Positions 1 to 7,410 of a stretch of 11,751 nucleotides of DNA are shown in pieces. A model generated the notes under the pieces. That model saw nothing but the letters and a program-made list of their open reading frames with translations. It ran no database searches and was not told the origin of the DNA. Both the position numbers and the translations under genes were made by a program. Position 1 is the stretch's first letter. The number at the start of each line of letters is the position of its first letter. This stretch comes from Desulfobacterales bacterium (GTDB taxonomy: Bacteria > Desulfobacterota > Desulfobacteria > Desulfobacterales > Desulfobacteraceae), in NCBI GenBank assembly GCA_022361315.1, contig JAKSBB010000837.1, positions 1-11,751 of the forward strand, written 5' to 3'.

Positions 1-120
1 CAGCATATTCAGTTCTTAAAGGATCATGGCTGTGATGTGGTGCAGGGCTATTACTACAGCAAACCCTTACCGGCGGACGAGTTCGGTTCACTTCTGAAAA
101 TCGGTAAAATAGAAAAATAG
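1..120 (+). CDS. EAL-domain protein, C-terminal fragment (cyclic-di-GMP phosphodiesterase family)
   Basis: Partial gene: the reading frame is open from base 1 and stops at TAG (118-120), giving 39 residues. They contain GCDVVQGYYYSKPLPADEF, the conserved end of EAL domains (the usual form is G-C-D-x-x-Q-G-Y-x-x-S-x-P-L-P-x-x-x-F). EAL proteins hydrolyse cyclic di-GMP to pGpG, but the catalytic residues lie upstream of the window, so activity cannot be judged. The gene may carry GGDEF, PAS or receiver domains that cannot be seen here. It converges on the EamA transporter gene with an 8-bp gap. Its TAG stop is notable because the organism carries pyrrolysine genes; a second in-frame TAG follows 11 codons later. 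The family call is fairly secure, the function less so. Confidence 0.8.
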   Translation, partial: QHIQFLKDHGCDVVQGYYYSKPLPADEFGSLLKIGKIEK

Positions 121-128
121 ATGGGATC

Positions 129-1067
129 TTATCGGTTTTCCCTTCGAAAGATATAGACACCGCTGCCGATAATCATCACCATGCCGATGACGGTGCCCGG
201 TGTCAGCACATCCTGCCATAATATAAATCCCCAGAGTACGCTTAAGGGTACGGCGATATATTCAAACAGGGAAATCTTAGACGGCGGCGCCATCCGGTAG
301 GCCTGGGACAGCAGGTAAAAGGCCGTGGCCGAGATCAGGCCGATCCCCATGAAAAAAGGCAGATCTGAAGTTGTGGGCAATTGCCACTCCCGGAACAGAA
401 ATTCCGCACTGGCATGGGTTCCGCCAAAGGCGGTAACCCGGGTGATCAGGCCCGTGAACACAAGGGCACAGAGGATATACATCAAAGTCAGGTAAAATGT
501 AAGGGTTATGCCTTCCTCGGTGGTTCCCAGCCGCCGGGTCATTATGGTACCCAATGCATAAAAGAATGCGGACAATACCCCAAGCAGGGCTGCCGGATCA
601 ATCATTCCCGCACCGGGCTTGAGCATGACGAGAACCCCTGCGAATGCTGTAAAAACAGCCATCCATCTGGCAATCCCCACTTTGTCGCCTAACAGATAAG
701 GGGACAGCATCGTAATAAATACCGGACTTGCGAAAAACAGACTGACGGTTACGGCCAGGGGCAGGGCGGTCAGGGAAAGATAAAAGCTCAGGTAAGAACT
801 GAACATGAACACCCCCCTGAGCATATGTCCTTTCACCCGCCGGGTTTTCAGGAGGTGCCAGCGGTGTTTACGGCCTGCCATGGCCAGGATGGGAATCATG
901 GCGATCACGCTTCGGATCAGAACGATTTCCTGCACCGGATAGCTCCCGCTGATCCACTTGATGATCACGTCCTGAATCGTAAGTATGAATACCCCGATAC
1001 TCAGGTAAAGGATACTTTTACCGGTATTATCCCTGTGTACGGATGGGTTTTCCATTCTTCTTTCCAT
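129..1067 (-). CDS. EamA/DMT-family transporter (drug/metabolite transporter, RhaT/YdcZ-like)
   Basis: Integral membrane protein of about 312 residues with roughly ten hydrophobic segments. It has the two-fold EamA repeat layout: a first half starting near SILYLSIGVFILTIQDVIIKW and a second half starting near DPAALLGVLSAFFYALG. It ends in a short basic tail (FRRENR). EamA proteins export or import small metabolites and amino acids; the substrate cannot be told from sequence. The open frame extends upstream to a TTG at 1121, but that adds an Arg-rich segment (METRFRLQTRDHGRRRKS) with no Shine-Dalgarno. I therefore prefer the ATG at 1067, preceded by GAAGAAAG; the ATG at 1055 is also possible. 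The gene lies 103 nt downstream of the permease gene on the same strand with no terminator between them, so it may be its operon partner. Stop codon is TAA. Confidence 0.82.
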   Translation of the reverse strand: MERRMENPSVHRDNTGKSILYLSIGVFILTIQDVIIKWISGSYPVQEIVLIRSVIAMIPILAMAGRKHRWHLLKTRRVKGHMLRGVFMFSSYLSFYLSLTALPLAVTVSLFFASPVFITMLSPYLLGDKVGIARWMAVFTAFAGVLVMLKPGAGMIDPAALLGVLSAFFYALGTIMTRRLGTTEEGITLTFYLTLMYILCALVFTGLITRVTAFGGTHASAEFLFREWQLPTTSDLPFFMGIGLISATAFYLLSQAYRMAPPSKISLFEYIAVPLSVLWGFILWQDVLTPGTVIGMVMIIGSGVYIFRRENR

Positions 1068-1170
1068 GGACTTTCTTCTACGCCCATGGTCCCGGGTTTG
1101 CAATCTAAATCGGGTTTCCAACCCAAAAAAAGATGAAATGAGATCAGGAAAGAATACGGAGATTCGGTGA

Positions 1171-2121
1171 TTATGAGAAGATCAGCTTCAGGTAACCGAG
1201 CAGCACCGCCCCGATCATGGCAAAGCCCAGATAAAGCAGAAAAACCGGGGGGTGGACCAAGGTCCATACCGCGGCCATGGCCGGCAGCGTCGTTGTGGGA
1301 CCGGCCACGAGAAAGGCCAGGGCGGCACCGGGGCTCATCCCCTGGGCCAGCAGACCGCCGGCCATGGGTATGGCACTCAAACTGCTGGTATACACCGGAA
1401 CGCCGAGAAGGGCAGCGGTCAAAACCGCCCAGGTATTCTGTCTTCCCATGACGCTGATTACCCATTCCTCCGGTACGTACAGAACGATCAGGGCTTCCAG
1501 AAAAAAGGCCAGGGCCATGAATTTTATCACCATCAGGGTGGCGTCAAGGGAGGCCCGGGACAGCCTTTTTGCAAAGGTTTCAGGTGCGTCGGTTCCACAA
1601 CAACCCCCGTCATCAACCGGCATCTCGGCCCGGATCATAACCGGGGCAGCAGGCTGGTATTCCTCCGCAAGGGACCGTTTAAGTATCCTGGTCGGAATAC
1701 GGCCGGTCCGGACCAGGGAAAGGGTGATAAGGCCGGCACCAAGGCTCAGCACCAGCGTGCCGGCCAGCCGCCAGACCGCCAGATCCCATCCCAGTACCCC
1801 GACACTGAGGAAAAAAATCTCCGGATCCATAGAGGGGGAGGCGATCCAGAAAGACATGACCGGCGCCAGGGGAACGCCCCCGATGAGCAGGGCGGCCACC
1901 ACAGGGATCACCCCGCAGGAGCAAAAGGGACTGAATGCACCCACCAGGGTGGCTAGGATAACAGCAGTGACGGGACCGGCATCAAAGGCCCGTTTGATGT
2001 ATGCCGACGCCCCGGACATGTTCACCGCAACGGCAATGGGAATGGTCACCAGCAGGTAAGGCCAGATATGGAGGAAGGCGTTTCCCATAAAACTTAAGAT
2101 GGCTGTGATGTGTTCGATCAT
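1171..2121 (-). CDS. Permease of the ArsP/DUF318 family (PF03773), putative metal or organoarsenical efflux
   Basis: 316-residue polytopic membrane protein. Diagnostic parts are FCSCGVIPV (66-74, cysteines 67 and 69 in a membrane segment), ASPSMDPE (94-101), a central cytosolic loop with GGCCGTD (172-178), GVPVYTSSLSAIP (240-252) and AGPTTTLPAM (273-282). The two half-repeats separated by a soluble loop are typical of PF03773. Known members include ArsP, which exports trivalent organoarsenicals, and SO_0444-like proteins linked to copper or zinc resistance. The paired cysteines fit a thiophilic metal or metalloid, but the substrate is inferred. The ATG start has AGAGGA 6 nt upstream. Transcription probably starts from the consensus promoter at 2154-2182, between two inverted repeats, so it is likely repressed until the inducer is present. 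No regulator gene is in the window. Stop codon is TAA. Confidence 0.85.
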   Translation of the reverse strand: MIEHITAILSFMGNAFLHIWPYLLVTIPIAVAVNMSGASAYIKRAFDAGPVTAVILATLVGAFSPFCSCGVIPVVAALLIGGVPLAPVMSFWIASPSMDPEIFFLSVGVLGWDLAVWRLAGTLVLSLGAGLITLSLVRTGRIPTRILKRSLAEEYQPAAPVMIRAEMPVDDGGCCGTDAPETFAKRLSRASLDATLMVIKFMALAFFLEALIVLYVPEEWVISVMGRQNTWAVLTAALLGVPVYTSSLSAIPMAGGLLAQGMSPGAALAFLVAGPTTTLPAMAAVWTLVHPPVFLLYLGFAMIGAVLLGYLKLIFS

Positions 2122-2135
2122 AATGTTCCTCTTAT

Positions 2136-2155
2136 ATTTCTAATATCATCGAAAT
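2136..2155. promoter_or_regulatory. Operator-like inverted repeat O1 (over the promoter -10 and start site)
   Basis: ATTTCTA, 6 bp, TCGAAAT: 7-bp arms with a single mismatch. It touches the -10 hexamer and covers the expected transcription start, the position expected of a repressor site. It matches the second repeat 51 bp away (centre to centre) in arm sequence and spacer length. The AT-rich symmetric form resembles ArsR/SmtB-family operators; the regulator family is inferred. Confidence 0.65.
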
Positions 2156-2182
2156 TATATGGAGGTTGGGTGTATGTGTCAA
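2154..2182 (-). promoter_or_regulatory. Perfect consensus sigma-70 promoter for the permease gene
   Basis: On the minus strand, TTGACA (2177-2182) is followed by a 17-bp spacer and TATAAT (2154-2159). Both hexamers are perfect. Transcription would start near 2147, leaving a leader of about 25 nt before the ATG at 2121. So strong a promoter normally needs tight repression, which fits the two flanking inverted repeats. Confidence 0.85.
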
Positions 2183-2186
2183 CTAT

Positions 2187-2206
2187 ATTTCTAAAATTGT
2201 AGAAAT
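2187..2206. promoter_or_regulatory. Operator-like inverted repeat O2 (just upstream of the -35)
   Basis: ATTTCTA, 6 bp, TAGAAAT: perfect 7-bp arms. It starts 5 bp upstream of the -35 hexamer of the permease promoter and shares arms and spacing with O1. Two copies bracketing one promoter suggest cooperative repression, with both sites roughly on the same helical face (51 bp is close to five turns). Confidence 0.65.
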
Positions 2207-2212
2207 TAATTC

Positions 2213-2228
2213 TGGTGTCGCGACACCA
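2213..2228. promoter_or_regulatory. 16-bp perfect palindrome upstream of the SixA-type gene
   Basis: TGGTGTCGCGACACCA is fully self-complementary without a loop, so it looks like a binding site for a dimeric regulator rather than an RNA hairpin. It lies 99 bp upstream of the phosphohistidine phosphatase ATG and 7 bp from O2, but its sequence is unrelated to O1 and O2. It may control the rightward gene, the permease gene or both. The regulator is unknown. Confidence 0.5.
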
Positions 2229-2326
2229 TGACCTTGTGGCTGCCCCTTGAAGGGACATGGGAATTTTGATACCACGGGGTAAACGGACCATGTGATTAAA
2301 GGCCTGCCGGCCGGGGAGTATCTGAT

Positions 2327-2821
2327 ATGAGAATCATTCATCTCATCCGCCATGCCAAATCCAGCTGGACGGATCCGGGGCTGGCCGATATCGACCGGCC
2401 TCTGAACAAGCGGGGCAAACGAAGCTGCCGGATCATGGCCGGTAAAATATACGATGCCGGCTGCCGGTTTGAGCATGTATTCTGCAGTCCGGCTCTCCGG
2501 GCCCAACTCACCATGCGGGGACTGTCGGACCACCTGGAAGGTATGGACACCCAATGGACCACAGACGACGCGCTATACACTTTTTATGCGGGGGATCTGC
2601 TGGAATGGTGCCGGGGGCTGGACAACCGCCTTTCAGAAGTGGTGATTGTGGGGCATAACCCGGCTTTTACAGACCTTGTCAGTACCCTGGGGGACCGCTA
2701 CCTTGACAATTTGCCCACCTGTGCCTGGGCCCGGCTGGAAGGGGATCTGACATCCTGGCAGGATCTGGCCACAGGGTGCATGGTACTTACGGATTTTCTC
2801 AAACCCAAAATGTTTATGTGA
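2327..2821 (+). CDS. sixA: SixA-type phosphohistidine phosphatase (histidine phosphatase superfamily)
   Basis: 164-residue cytosolic protein. It opens with the catalytic histidine motif LIRHAKSSW (R8, H9), then RPLNKRG (24-30), SPALRAQLT (54-62) and the second catalytic histidine in VIVGHNPAF (H110). This order and the short length match SixA, which dephosphorylates phosphohistidine on signalling or phosphotransferase proteins such as the ArcB HPt domain. The partner here is unknown. The more divergent members are annotated only as histidine phosphatase family, so the symbol is tentative. The ATG start follows GGGGAG by 8 nt. It is transcribed divergently from the permease and converges on the DUF2058 gene with a 19-bp gap and no obvious terminator. 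Stop codon is TGA. Confidence 0.85.
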   Translation: MRIIHLIRHAKSSWTDPGLADIDRPLNKRGKRSCRIMAGKIYDAGCRFEHVFCSPALRAQLTMRGLSDHLEGMDTQWTTDDALYTFYAGDLLEWCRGLDNRLSEVVIVGHNPAFTDLVSTLGDRYLDNLPTCAWARLEGDLTSWQDLATGCMVLTDFLKPKMFM

Positions 2822-2840
2822 GGCGCAGACTTAAAGGATT

Positions 2841-3335
2841 CTAGGTCGCGTTTTCACCGCTGTCCGGGTCATGAAGCAACACCACGGCCTCAGGGGAGCG
2901 GCTGCGGATCTGTTCTGCCACTTTGGCAGGAACAACTTCAAATACATCGTTCATACTGACCACCGCCAGGCGTCCGGCACTCAGTTTGTCCGCCGTCTCT
3001 TTGTCCACCCAGACTTTTTTAATCTTTTTGCCCACGGCAAAATAGTAGGGATCCTGTCCGTTTTTAATGTCCAGGCGGTTGTCTTTAACAAGCTGTTTTA
3101 CCTGGGCTTTGATACCGGCCTCCTGCCGCCGGGCATTTTGCCTGATATTCTGTTCACGGTTTTCTTTGGCCTTGCGCAGTTGTTCCTGCTGGGTCCGGTT
3201 GACCTGGGGGGCAGTATTGCCGGGTTTCCCCTTCTTCTTTTTTCTTTTCTTCCGTTTTTCCTGCTTGGCCTTGTTCACCTGCTTTTTGTCCACAAGGCCG
3301 GCTTTCAGTAGTTGTTCCTGCAGCGGGTTTCCCAT
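2841..3335 (-). CDS. DUF2058 (PF09831) family protein, lysine-rich
   Basis: 164 residues, very basic. The N-terminus is MGNPLQEQLLKAGLVDKKQ, followed by a Lys/Arg run (24-38), a probable coiled coil (45-85) and a compact C-terminal domain (KKIKKVWVD 103-111, GRLAVVSMNDVFEVVP 121-136). This matches DUF2058/YaiL proteins, described as putative nucleoprotein or polynucleotide-associated factors; no activity is established that I know of. The charge suggests nucleic-acid binding, which is inference. An upstream in-frame extension to 3623 is rejected. The ATG at 3335 has AAGGAG 9 nt before it, and the family begins at this residue. The stop is TAG; reading through it would add nine residues, counting the amber position, before TAA, which is relevant in an organism with pyrrolysine genes. 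Confidence 0.85.
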   Translation of the reverse strand: MGNPLQEQLLKAGLVDKKQVNKAKQEKRKKRKKKKGKPGNTAPQVNRTQQEQLRKAKENREQNIRQNARRQEAGIKAQVKQLVKDNRLDIKNGQDPYYFAVGKKIKKVWVDKETADKLSAGRLAVVSMNDVFEVVPAKVAEQIRSRSPEAVVLLHDPDSGENAT

Positions 3336-3368
3336 GGTCTTCTTCTCCTTGATGTATCCGGGGGACAT

Positions 3369-3397
3369 ATCATATATATTCCGGTTCCCGACTTCAA
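3369..3397 (-). promoter_or_regulatory. Probable sigma-70 promoter of the DUF2058 gene
   Basis: On the minus strand, TTGAAG (3392-3397), a 17-bp spacer and TATGAT (3369-3374). Four and five of six bases match consensus. The expected start near 3362 leaves a leader of about 27 nt that includes the AAGGAG ribosome-binding site. Confidence 0.5.
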
Positions 3398-3582
3398 TAG
3401 GCGGTTGGGTTAAAAATCTGTGTCCAACCGACAGTGTGCTGTTCTGAAAAGAAATCCGGCGAATATTATTTTTGAATTTTACCGTTCCGTTATTATCTTT
3501 TTTGGTGTACGGTGGGACCCCCGCCGGGATGCCGTACCCGGAATAAGACACACCGGAGAAGAGATACACGCAGGGAGACACC

Positions 3583-5391
3583 ATGAAAAAACGGGTACGA
3601 TTTATCAACTTTATTTCCGCCACCTATGCCCTGTTGCTGGTGGGAGCCGTTGTTTCCGTGGCCTCGTATACCCTGATCACACAGTATCGCAGCCATCTGT
3701 CCCGGGAGAAAGAAATCCGCCGGGGATATATGGACACCCACAGGGCGTTCATCCAGAGGGAAGTCGATGCGGCAGTCTCCTTGATTGAAAATGAACGCCG
3801 GGGATATGAAAATCGTCTGAGACAGGAGATTATTCTCAGGACCCGTGAAGCCCACCGGTTAATCACCTCCCTGTACGAGCGGTATCACACCACCCTTTCG
3901 GAACCGGATCTGAAGGCACTGCTCCTCAATACCCTTGCCGGTATTCGTTTTTTTGAGAACGACCGGGGATATTATTTCGTTGTGGATAAGCAGGGGGTGA
4001 CGATGCTGAGTGCCGGCAATCCCATGGTGGTGGGGCGGCAGATGTCAGACATTACAAACCCCACAGCAGCCAAAATGCTCGAAAATCTCCTGGCCCTGGG
4101 AGAAAAACAGGCCGAGGGGTTTAACGATATTCAGTGGTCTGTTCCCGGCGAATCCGCACTCCGTCCCAAATTGATATATTATAAAACGTTCGCCCCTTAC
4201 GGCTGGTATATCGGCACCGGAGAATATCTGGATATCATCGTGGCACAGGAGCAGAAAAAATTTTTGGAACGGCTGTCTAAGATACGATTTTCCCGGGGGG
4301 AGGACGGGTATCTTTTTGTGATGAACACAGATGGGATCATGCTCATGCACCCCATTCTCCTGGAGCTTGAAGGAAAAAATGTGCTGGACTACGTTACCGA
4401 CGACGGCAAGGCCGTGTTCCGGGAGATGATCACCATTGCCGGAAACAGCGGGCGGGGGTTCCTGAAGTATTCATGGTTCAGGCCGTCCGTGTATAAACCA
4501 GCCCCAAAGCTGAGTTTTGTCCGTCTGGACGCGTCCTGGAATTGGATCATCGGTACCGGGGTTTACACCGATGCCATTGAAGCCGAGATGCAGGAGGAGA
4601 ATCTCAAAATTCGGAGAGATCTTCAGAATAAATTCTCCAATATTCTTGCCGCCACCTGTCTGATTCTGATTTTTCTATTCGCGCTGCACGTAATTGTACG
4701 CCGGTATGCCGGCGGCGATCTCAAAACCTTTATCCATCATTTCAAATCCGCAGCGGAATCCGGCGGACTGATCCCCGCCGGGCAGATCCGTTTCAAGGAA
4801 TTTCACTCGCTTTCCAATGCCGTGAACCAGGTGCTCATTGATAAGCAGAAGGCGGAGCAAGAACTCATCGAACAGGCCACCATGGACGGTTTGACCCGGA
4901 TTCCCAACCGTCGCCATTTTCTGGAGCACCTGGGGAACGAAATCAGCCGGAGCCGCCGCTACGGTCAGCCCCTTTCCCTGTTTGTGATGGACCTGGATCA
5001 TTTTAAACGGGTGAACGACACTTACGGTCACACTGCCGGGGATTATGTCCTGAGAACCTTTGCCGGAATTGCCACAGACAGCCTGAGACAGGTGGATCTG
5101 CTGGGACGGCTGGGGGGAGAAGAGTTCGGGGTTGTTCTGCCCCAGACCGGCTTGGAACCGGCGGTGGAAGCGGCACAACGGCTTTGTAATGCGGTGGCCT
5201 CATATCCCTTCACCTTTGAGGGGGCGGCCATCTCCGTAACCGTCAGCATAGGGGTGAGTACCGTGGTGGAGCCGGAGCATGTGGAAATCGCCGGTTTGCT
5301 GACGTGCGCAGACCAACACATGTACAGGGCCAAGGAAGGGGGGCGGAATCGGGTCTGTTCCGGCCTTCTTACCGGGGAGCCTTCTGTCTGA
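3583..5391 (+). CDS. Membrane diguanylate cyclase with periplasmic double Cache sensor and GGDEF domain
   Basis: 602 residues. A transmembrane helix (about 11-33) is followed by a helical stalk (about 40-105), then two Cache-like modules: the first with RGYYFVVDKQG (128-138) to GWYIGTGEYLD (207-217), the second with DGYLFVMNTDG (241-251) to NWIIGTGVYTD (320-330). A second helix (352-373) leads to a linker and the GGDEF domain (about 430-595). The active site reads GGEEF (511-515), with MDLDHFKRVNDTYGH (469-483) supplying the metal-binding aspartate D470. The inhibitory I-site RxxD is intact (R502-D505), so it should make cyclic di-GMP from two GTP under product inhibition. Cache pairs usually sense small extracellular metabolites such as carboxylates; the ligand is unknown. 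The ATG is preceded by AGGGAGACACC. Stop codon is TGA. Confidence 0.9.
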   Translation: MKKRVRFINFISATYALLLVGAVVSVASYTLITQYRSHLSREKEIRRGYMDTHRAFIQREVDAAVSLIENERRGYENRLRQEIILRTREAHRLITSLYERYHTTLSEPDLKALLLNTLAGIRFFENDRGYYFVVDKQGVTMLSAGNPMVVGRQMSDITNPTAAKMLENLLALGEKQAEGFNDIQWSVPGESALRPKLIYYKTFAPYGWYIGTGEYLDIIVAQEQKKFLERLSKIRFSRGEDGYLFVMNTDGIMLMHPILLELEGKNVLDYVTDDGKAVFREMITIAGNSGRGFLKYSWFRPSVYKPAPKLSFVRLDASWNWIIGTGVYTDAIEAEMQEENLKIRRDLQNKFSNILAATCLILIFLFALHVIVRRYAGGDLKTFIHHFKSAAESGGLIPAGQIRFKEFHSLSNAVNQVLIDKQKAEQELIEQATMDGLTRIPNRRHFLEHLGNEISRSRRYGQPLSLFVMDLDHFKRVNDTYGHTAGDYVLRTFAGIATDSLRQVDLLGRLGGEEFGVVLPQTGLEPAVEAAQRLCNAVASYPFTFEGAAISVTVSIGVSTVVEPEHVEIAGLLTCADQHMYRAKEGGRNRVCSGLLTGEPSV

Positions 5392-5511
5392 TCCGTGTGA
5401 TAACGCAAGGGGGTTATGGGCGGTTGATATGACTCCGGTATTTATATTCTTCTTCAAATATAGTAGGTTGGGAAGAATCATCCGTTTACCATATCGTTCT
5501 CCGGAGGGCAT

Positions 5512-7326
5512 ATGACACATCCCGATACGAAGCCGCGGTTATACCGGCTGTTTCCGTTTTTGGCATGGCTCCCGGGCTATTCAGGAATGTTATTTAAGCA
5601 TGACCTGACGGCCGGGCTCACTGTGGCTGTGGTGCTTATCCCCCAGTCCATGGCATATGCCATGCTGGCCGGCCTGCCGCCGGTTTACGGTCTGTATGCC
5701 GCTACGGTTGCCCCGGCCATCGGGGCGCTGTGGGGCAGTTTGCGTCAACTGGGTTCCGGCCCCATCGCCATTATGAGTCTGCTGGTGCTGACCACGCTGA
5801 CGTCCATGGCGGAACCCGGCAGCAGCGAATTTATTGAATTGTCCTTTCTTCTGGCCTTCATGGTCGGGGTGATTTACCTGGTGGTGGGGCTGTTCCGTAT
5901 GGGCATCATCATGTCATTTATTTCCCATGCAGCCGTTAAAGGATTCACATCCGCCGCCGCCCTGATCATTATCTCCACCCAGCTGCCCCATCTCTTCGGG
6001 GTGCGGGTGGGGCATCAGGAGTATGTGATTTCGAAATTCGCTGCCATTGCGGGTACATTGGGAGAACTCCACTGGATCACCCTTGGTGTGGGGCTCCTGG
6101 CTTTGGGAATCATTCACGGGGTCAAGCGAATCAATCCCAATTTTCCCGGGGCCATGCTGGCGCTGGTCATCACCAGTGTGGTGGTGATTCTTCTGGATCT
6201 TCATTCCTCTGGGGTCGCCGTGATCGGACGGATACAGGGCGGTCTGCCCCGGCCCATGCTGCCGCCCTTTGACGTTCAGACCCTGAGCCGGTTAACCGGT
6301 CCGGCTGTTGTTATTGCCCTGGTCTCTTTTGCGGAGACCTATTCCGTGGGCCGGAGTATTGCTGCGGAAACCAAGCAGAAGCTGAATGTAAACCAGGAGT
6401 TTATCGGTCAGGGGATGGCCAATCTACTGGGGTCTTTTTTTCAGTGCTACCCCACATCCGGGTCCTTTTCCCGATCCGCCATCAATTTTTCATCCGGCGC
6501 CAAAACAGGTATTGCCAGTGTCATCACCTCCCTTTCCGTGGTGGTGGCCCTGCTGTTTTTAACCCCGATGCTGACCTATATTCCCAAGGCCGCCCTGGCC
6601 GCCCTGGTGATTTCCGCCGTCTGGACCTTATTCCATCCCAAGGAGGTCTTTCGCCTGTGGAAGATGAACCGGCACGACGGTATCGTCGCCATCTGTGTCT
6701 TTTTACTCTCCCTTATCGCCAAGCCGGATTATGCACTGCTTCTGGGGGTGATCATGTCTCTGATGTTCTTCCTGTGGAAAACCATGCATCCCCGGGTGGT
6801 CCGCATCTCAAAAAGCCCGACCATGGGCATGTTCACCAATGCAGATGCGGCGGATATCCCCAGTTGCCCCCAGATCCTCCAGCTGCGCAGTGATAACTCC
6901 ATCTTCTTTGCCAACGCGGAGTACACGGTTGAGCACATCATGGAGCGGTTTGACAAACAGGAACAGCCCCCGAAATACCTGCTTCTGGATCTTCAATCCA
7001 TGACCTTTATCGATATAACCGGTGTGGATGAACTCCGGGAACTCAAAGAAACCCTTCAGGACCGGGGTACGGAACTGGCGCTGATGGAAATTCATATCCC
7101 GGTGCGGCAGGTGTTTGACAGTTCAGGATTCACCGGTGAAATGGACACCTCCCTTGTTTTTCATAAACGGGGAGATGCCTATGAGAATCTGTTTGCCCGG
7201 CTGGATCACGACTATTGCCGGGATATCTGCCCCTATGCCCTGTTCCAGGAGTGCCACAGCATCAAGGACTGCGATGATCGCAGGGCGGTGATTTGCCGGG
7301 ATGAGGGGCTCACCGGTGACGTGTGA
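5512..7326 (+). CDS. SulP-family inorganic anion transporter with STAS domain and Cys-rich tail
   Basis: 604 residues. The membrane domain has the SulP signature DLTAGLTVAVVLIPQSMAYA (31-50) with LAGLPPVYGLYAA (52-64), and a core segment from AETYSVGRSIA (275-284) to PTSGSFSRSAINFSSGAKTG (314-333). A cytosolic STAS domain (about 455-560) contains LLDLQSMTFIDITGVDEL (491-508). SulP proteins carry sulfate, bicarbonate or other anions; sulfate uptake would suit a sulfate reducer, but the substrate is inferred. After STAS there is an unusual tail with C569, C573, C581, C587 and C595, which could hold zinc or an iron-sulfur cluster. A strong GGAGGG lies a few bases before the ATG, and TGA ends the gene. 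The 120-bp gap before it and the 106-bp gap after it suggest a single-gene unit, followed by an independent promoter for the pyl genes. Confidence 0.9.
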   Translation: MTHPDTKPRLYRLFPFLAWLPGYSGMLFKHDLTAGLTVAVVLIPQSMAYAMLAGLPPVYGLYAATVAPAIGALWGSLRQLGSGPIAIMSLLVLTTLTSMAEPGSSEFIELSFLLAFMVGVIYLVVGLFRMGIIMSFISHAAVKGFTSAAALIIISTQLPHLFGVRVGHQEYVISKFAAIAGTLGELHWITLGVGLLALGIIHGVKRINPNFPGAMLALVITSVVVILLDLHSSGVAVIGRIQGGLPRPMLPPFDVQTLSRLTGPAVVIALVSFAETYSVGRSIAAETKQKLNVNQEFIGQGMANLLGSFFQCYPTSGSFSRSAINFSSGAKTGIASVITSLSVVVALLFLTPMLTYIPKAALAALVISAVWTLFHPKEVFRLWKMNRHDGIVAICVFLLSLIAKPDYALLLGVIMSLMFFLWKTMHPRVVRISKSPTMGMFTNADAADIPSCPQILQLRSDNSIFFANAEYTVEHIMERFDKQEQPPKYLLLDLQSMTFIDITGVDELRELKETLQDRGTELALMEIHIPVRQVFDSSGFTGEMDTSLVFHKRGDAYENLFARLDHDYCRDICPYALFQECHSIKDCDDRRAVICRDEGLTGDV

Positions 7327-7337
7327 TGAATTCTTCC

Positions 7338-7366
7338 TTGCCTATAGGCCGAAATCCACATATTAT
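7338..7366 (+). promoter_or_regulatory. Probable sigma-70 promoter of the pyrrolysine operon
   Basis: TTGCCT (7338-7343), a 17-bp spacer and TATTAT (7361-7366): four and five of six bases match consensus, with ideal spacing. Transcription would begin near 7373, just before the paired leader at 7378-7410 and about 60 nt before pylSn. It starts 11 bp after the SulP stop codon, in the only sizeable gap upstream of the pyl genes. Confidence 0.55.
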
Positions 7367-7377
7367 GGCGTACCTGA

Positions 7378-7410
7378 TCCCGCTGAGGCATCCTCAGGGG
7401 TGATCCGGGA
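7378..7410 (+). promoter_or_regulatory. Structured leader (two-part hairpin) upstream of pylSn
   Basis: An inner perfect hairpin, CTGAGG-CAT-CCTCAG (7383-7397), is nested in an outer stem TCCCG/CGGGA (7378-7382 with 7406-7410), leaving an 8-nt bulge on the 3' side. No T run follows, so it is not an ordinary terminator. It would occupy almost the whole 5' leader and end about 10 nt before the AAAGG ribosome-binding site. Whether it is regulatory is unknown. Confidence 0.45.

Noticed and set aside
1277..2059. 260-codon plus-strand ORF opposite the permease gene.
   Set aside because: Low-complexity Arg/Ala/Pro/Thr composition typical of an antisense shadow in GC-rich DNA; the minus-strand permease has clear family motifs.
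3228..3262. Pyrimidine-rich tract resembling a simple-sequence repeat.
   Set aside because: It encodes the Lys/Arg run of the DUF2058 protein, a normal feature of that family, and is not a regular repeat.
3336..3623. Upstream in-frame extension of the DUF2058 gene.
   Set aside because: It would overlap the diguanylate cyclase start and has no family similarity. The internal ATG at 3335 has a strong ribosome-binding site and promoter.
5393..5420. Inverted repeat ATAAC/GTTAT after the diguanylate cyclase gene as a terminator.
   Set aside because: Only 5 bp of stem, AT-rich, and no T run follows.
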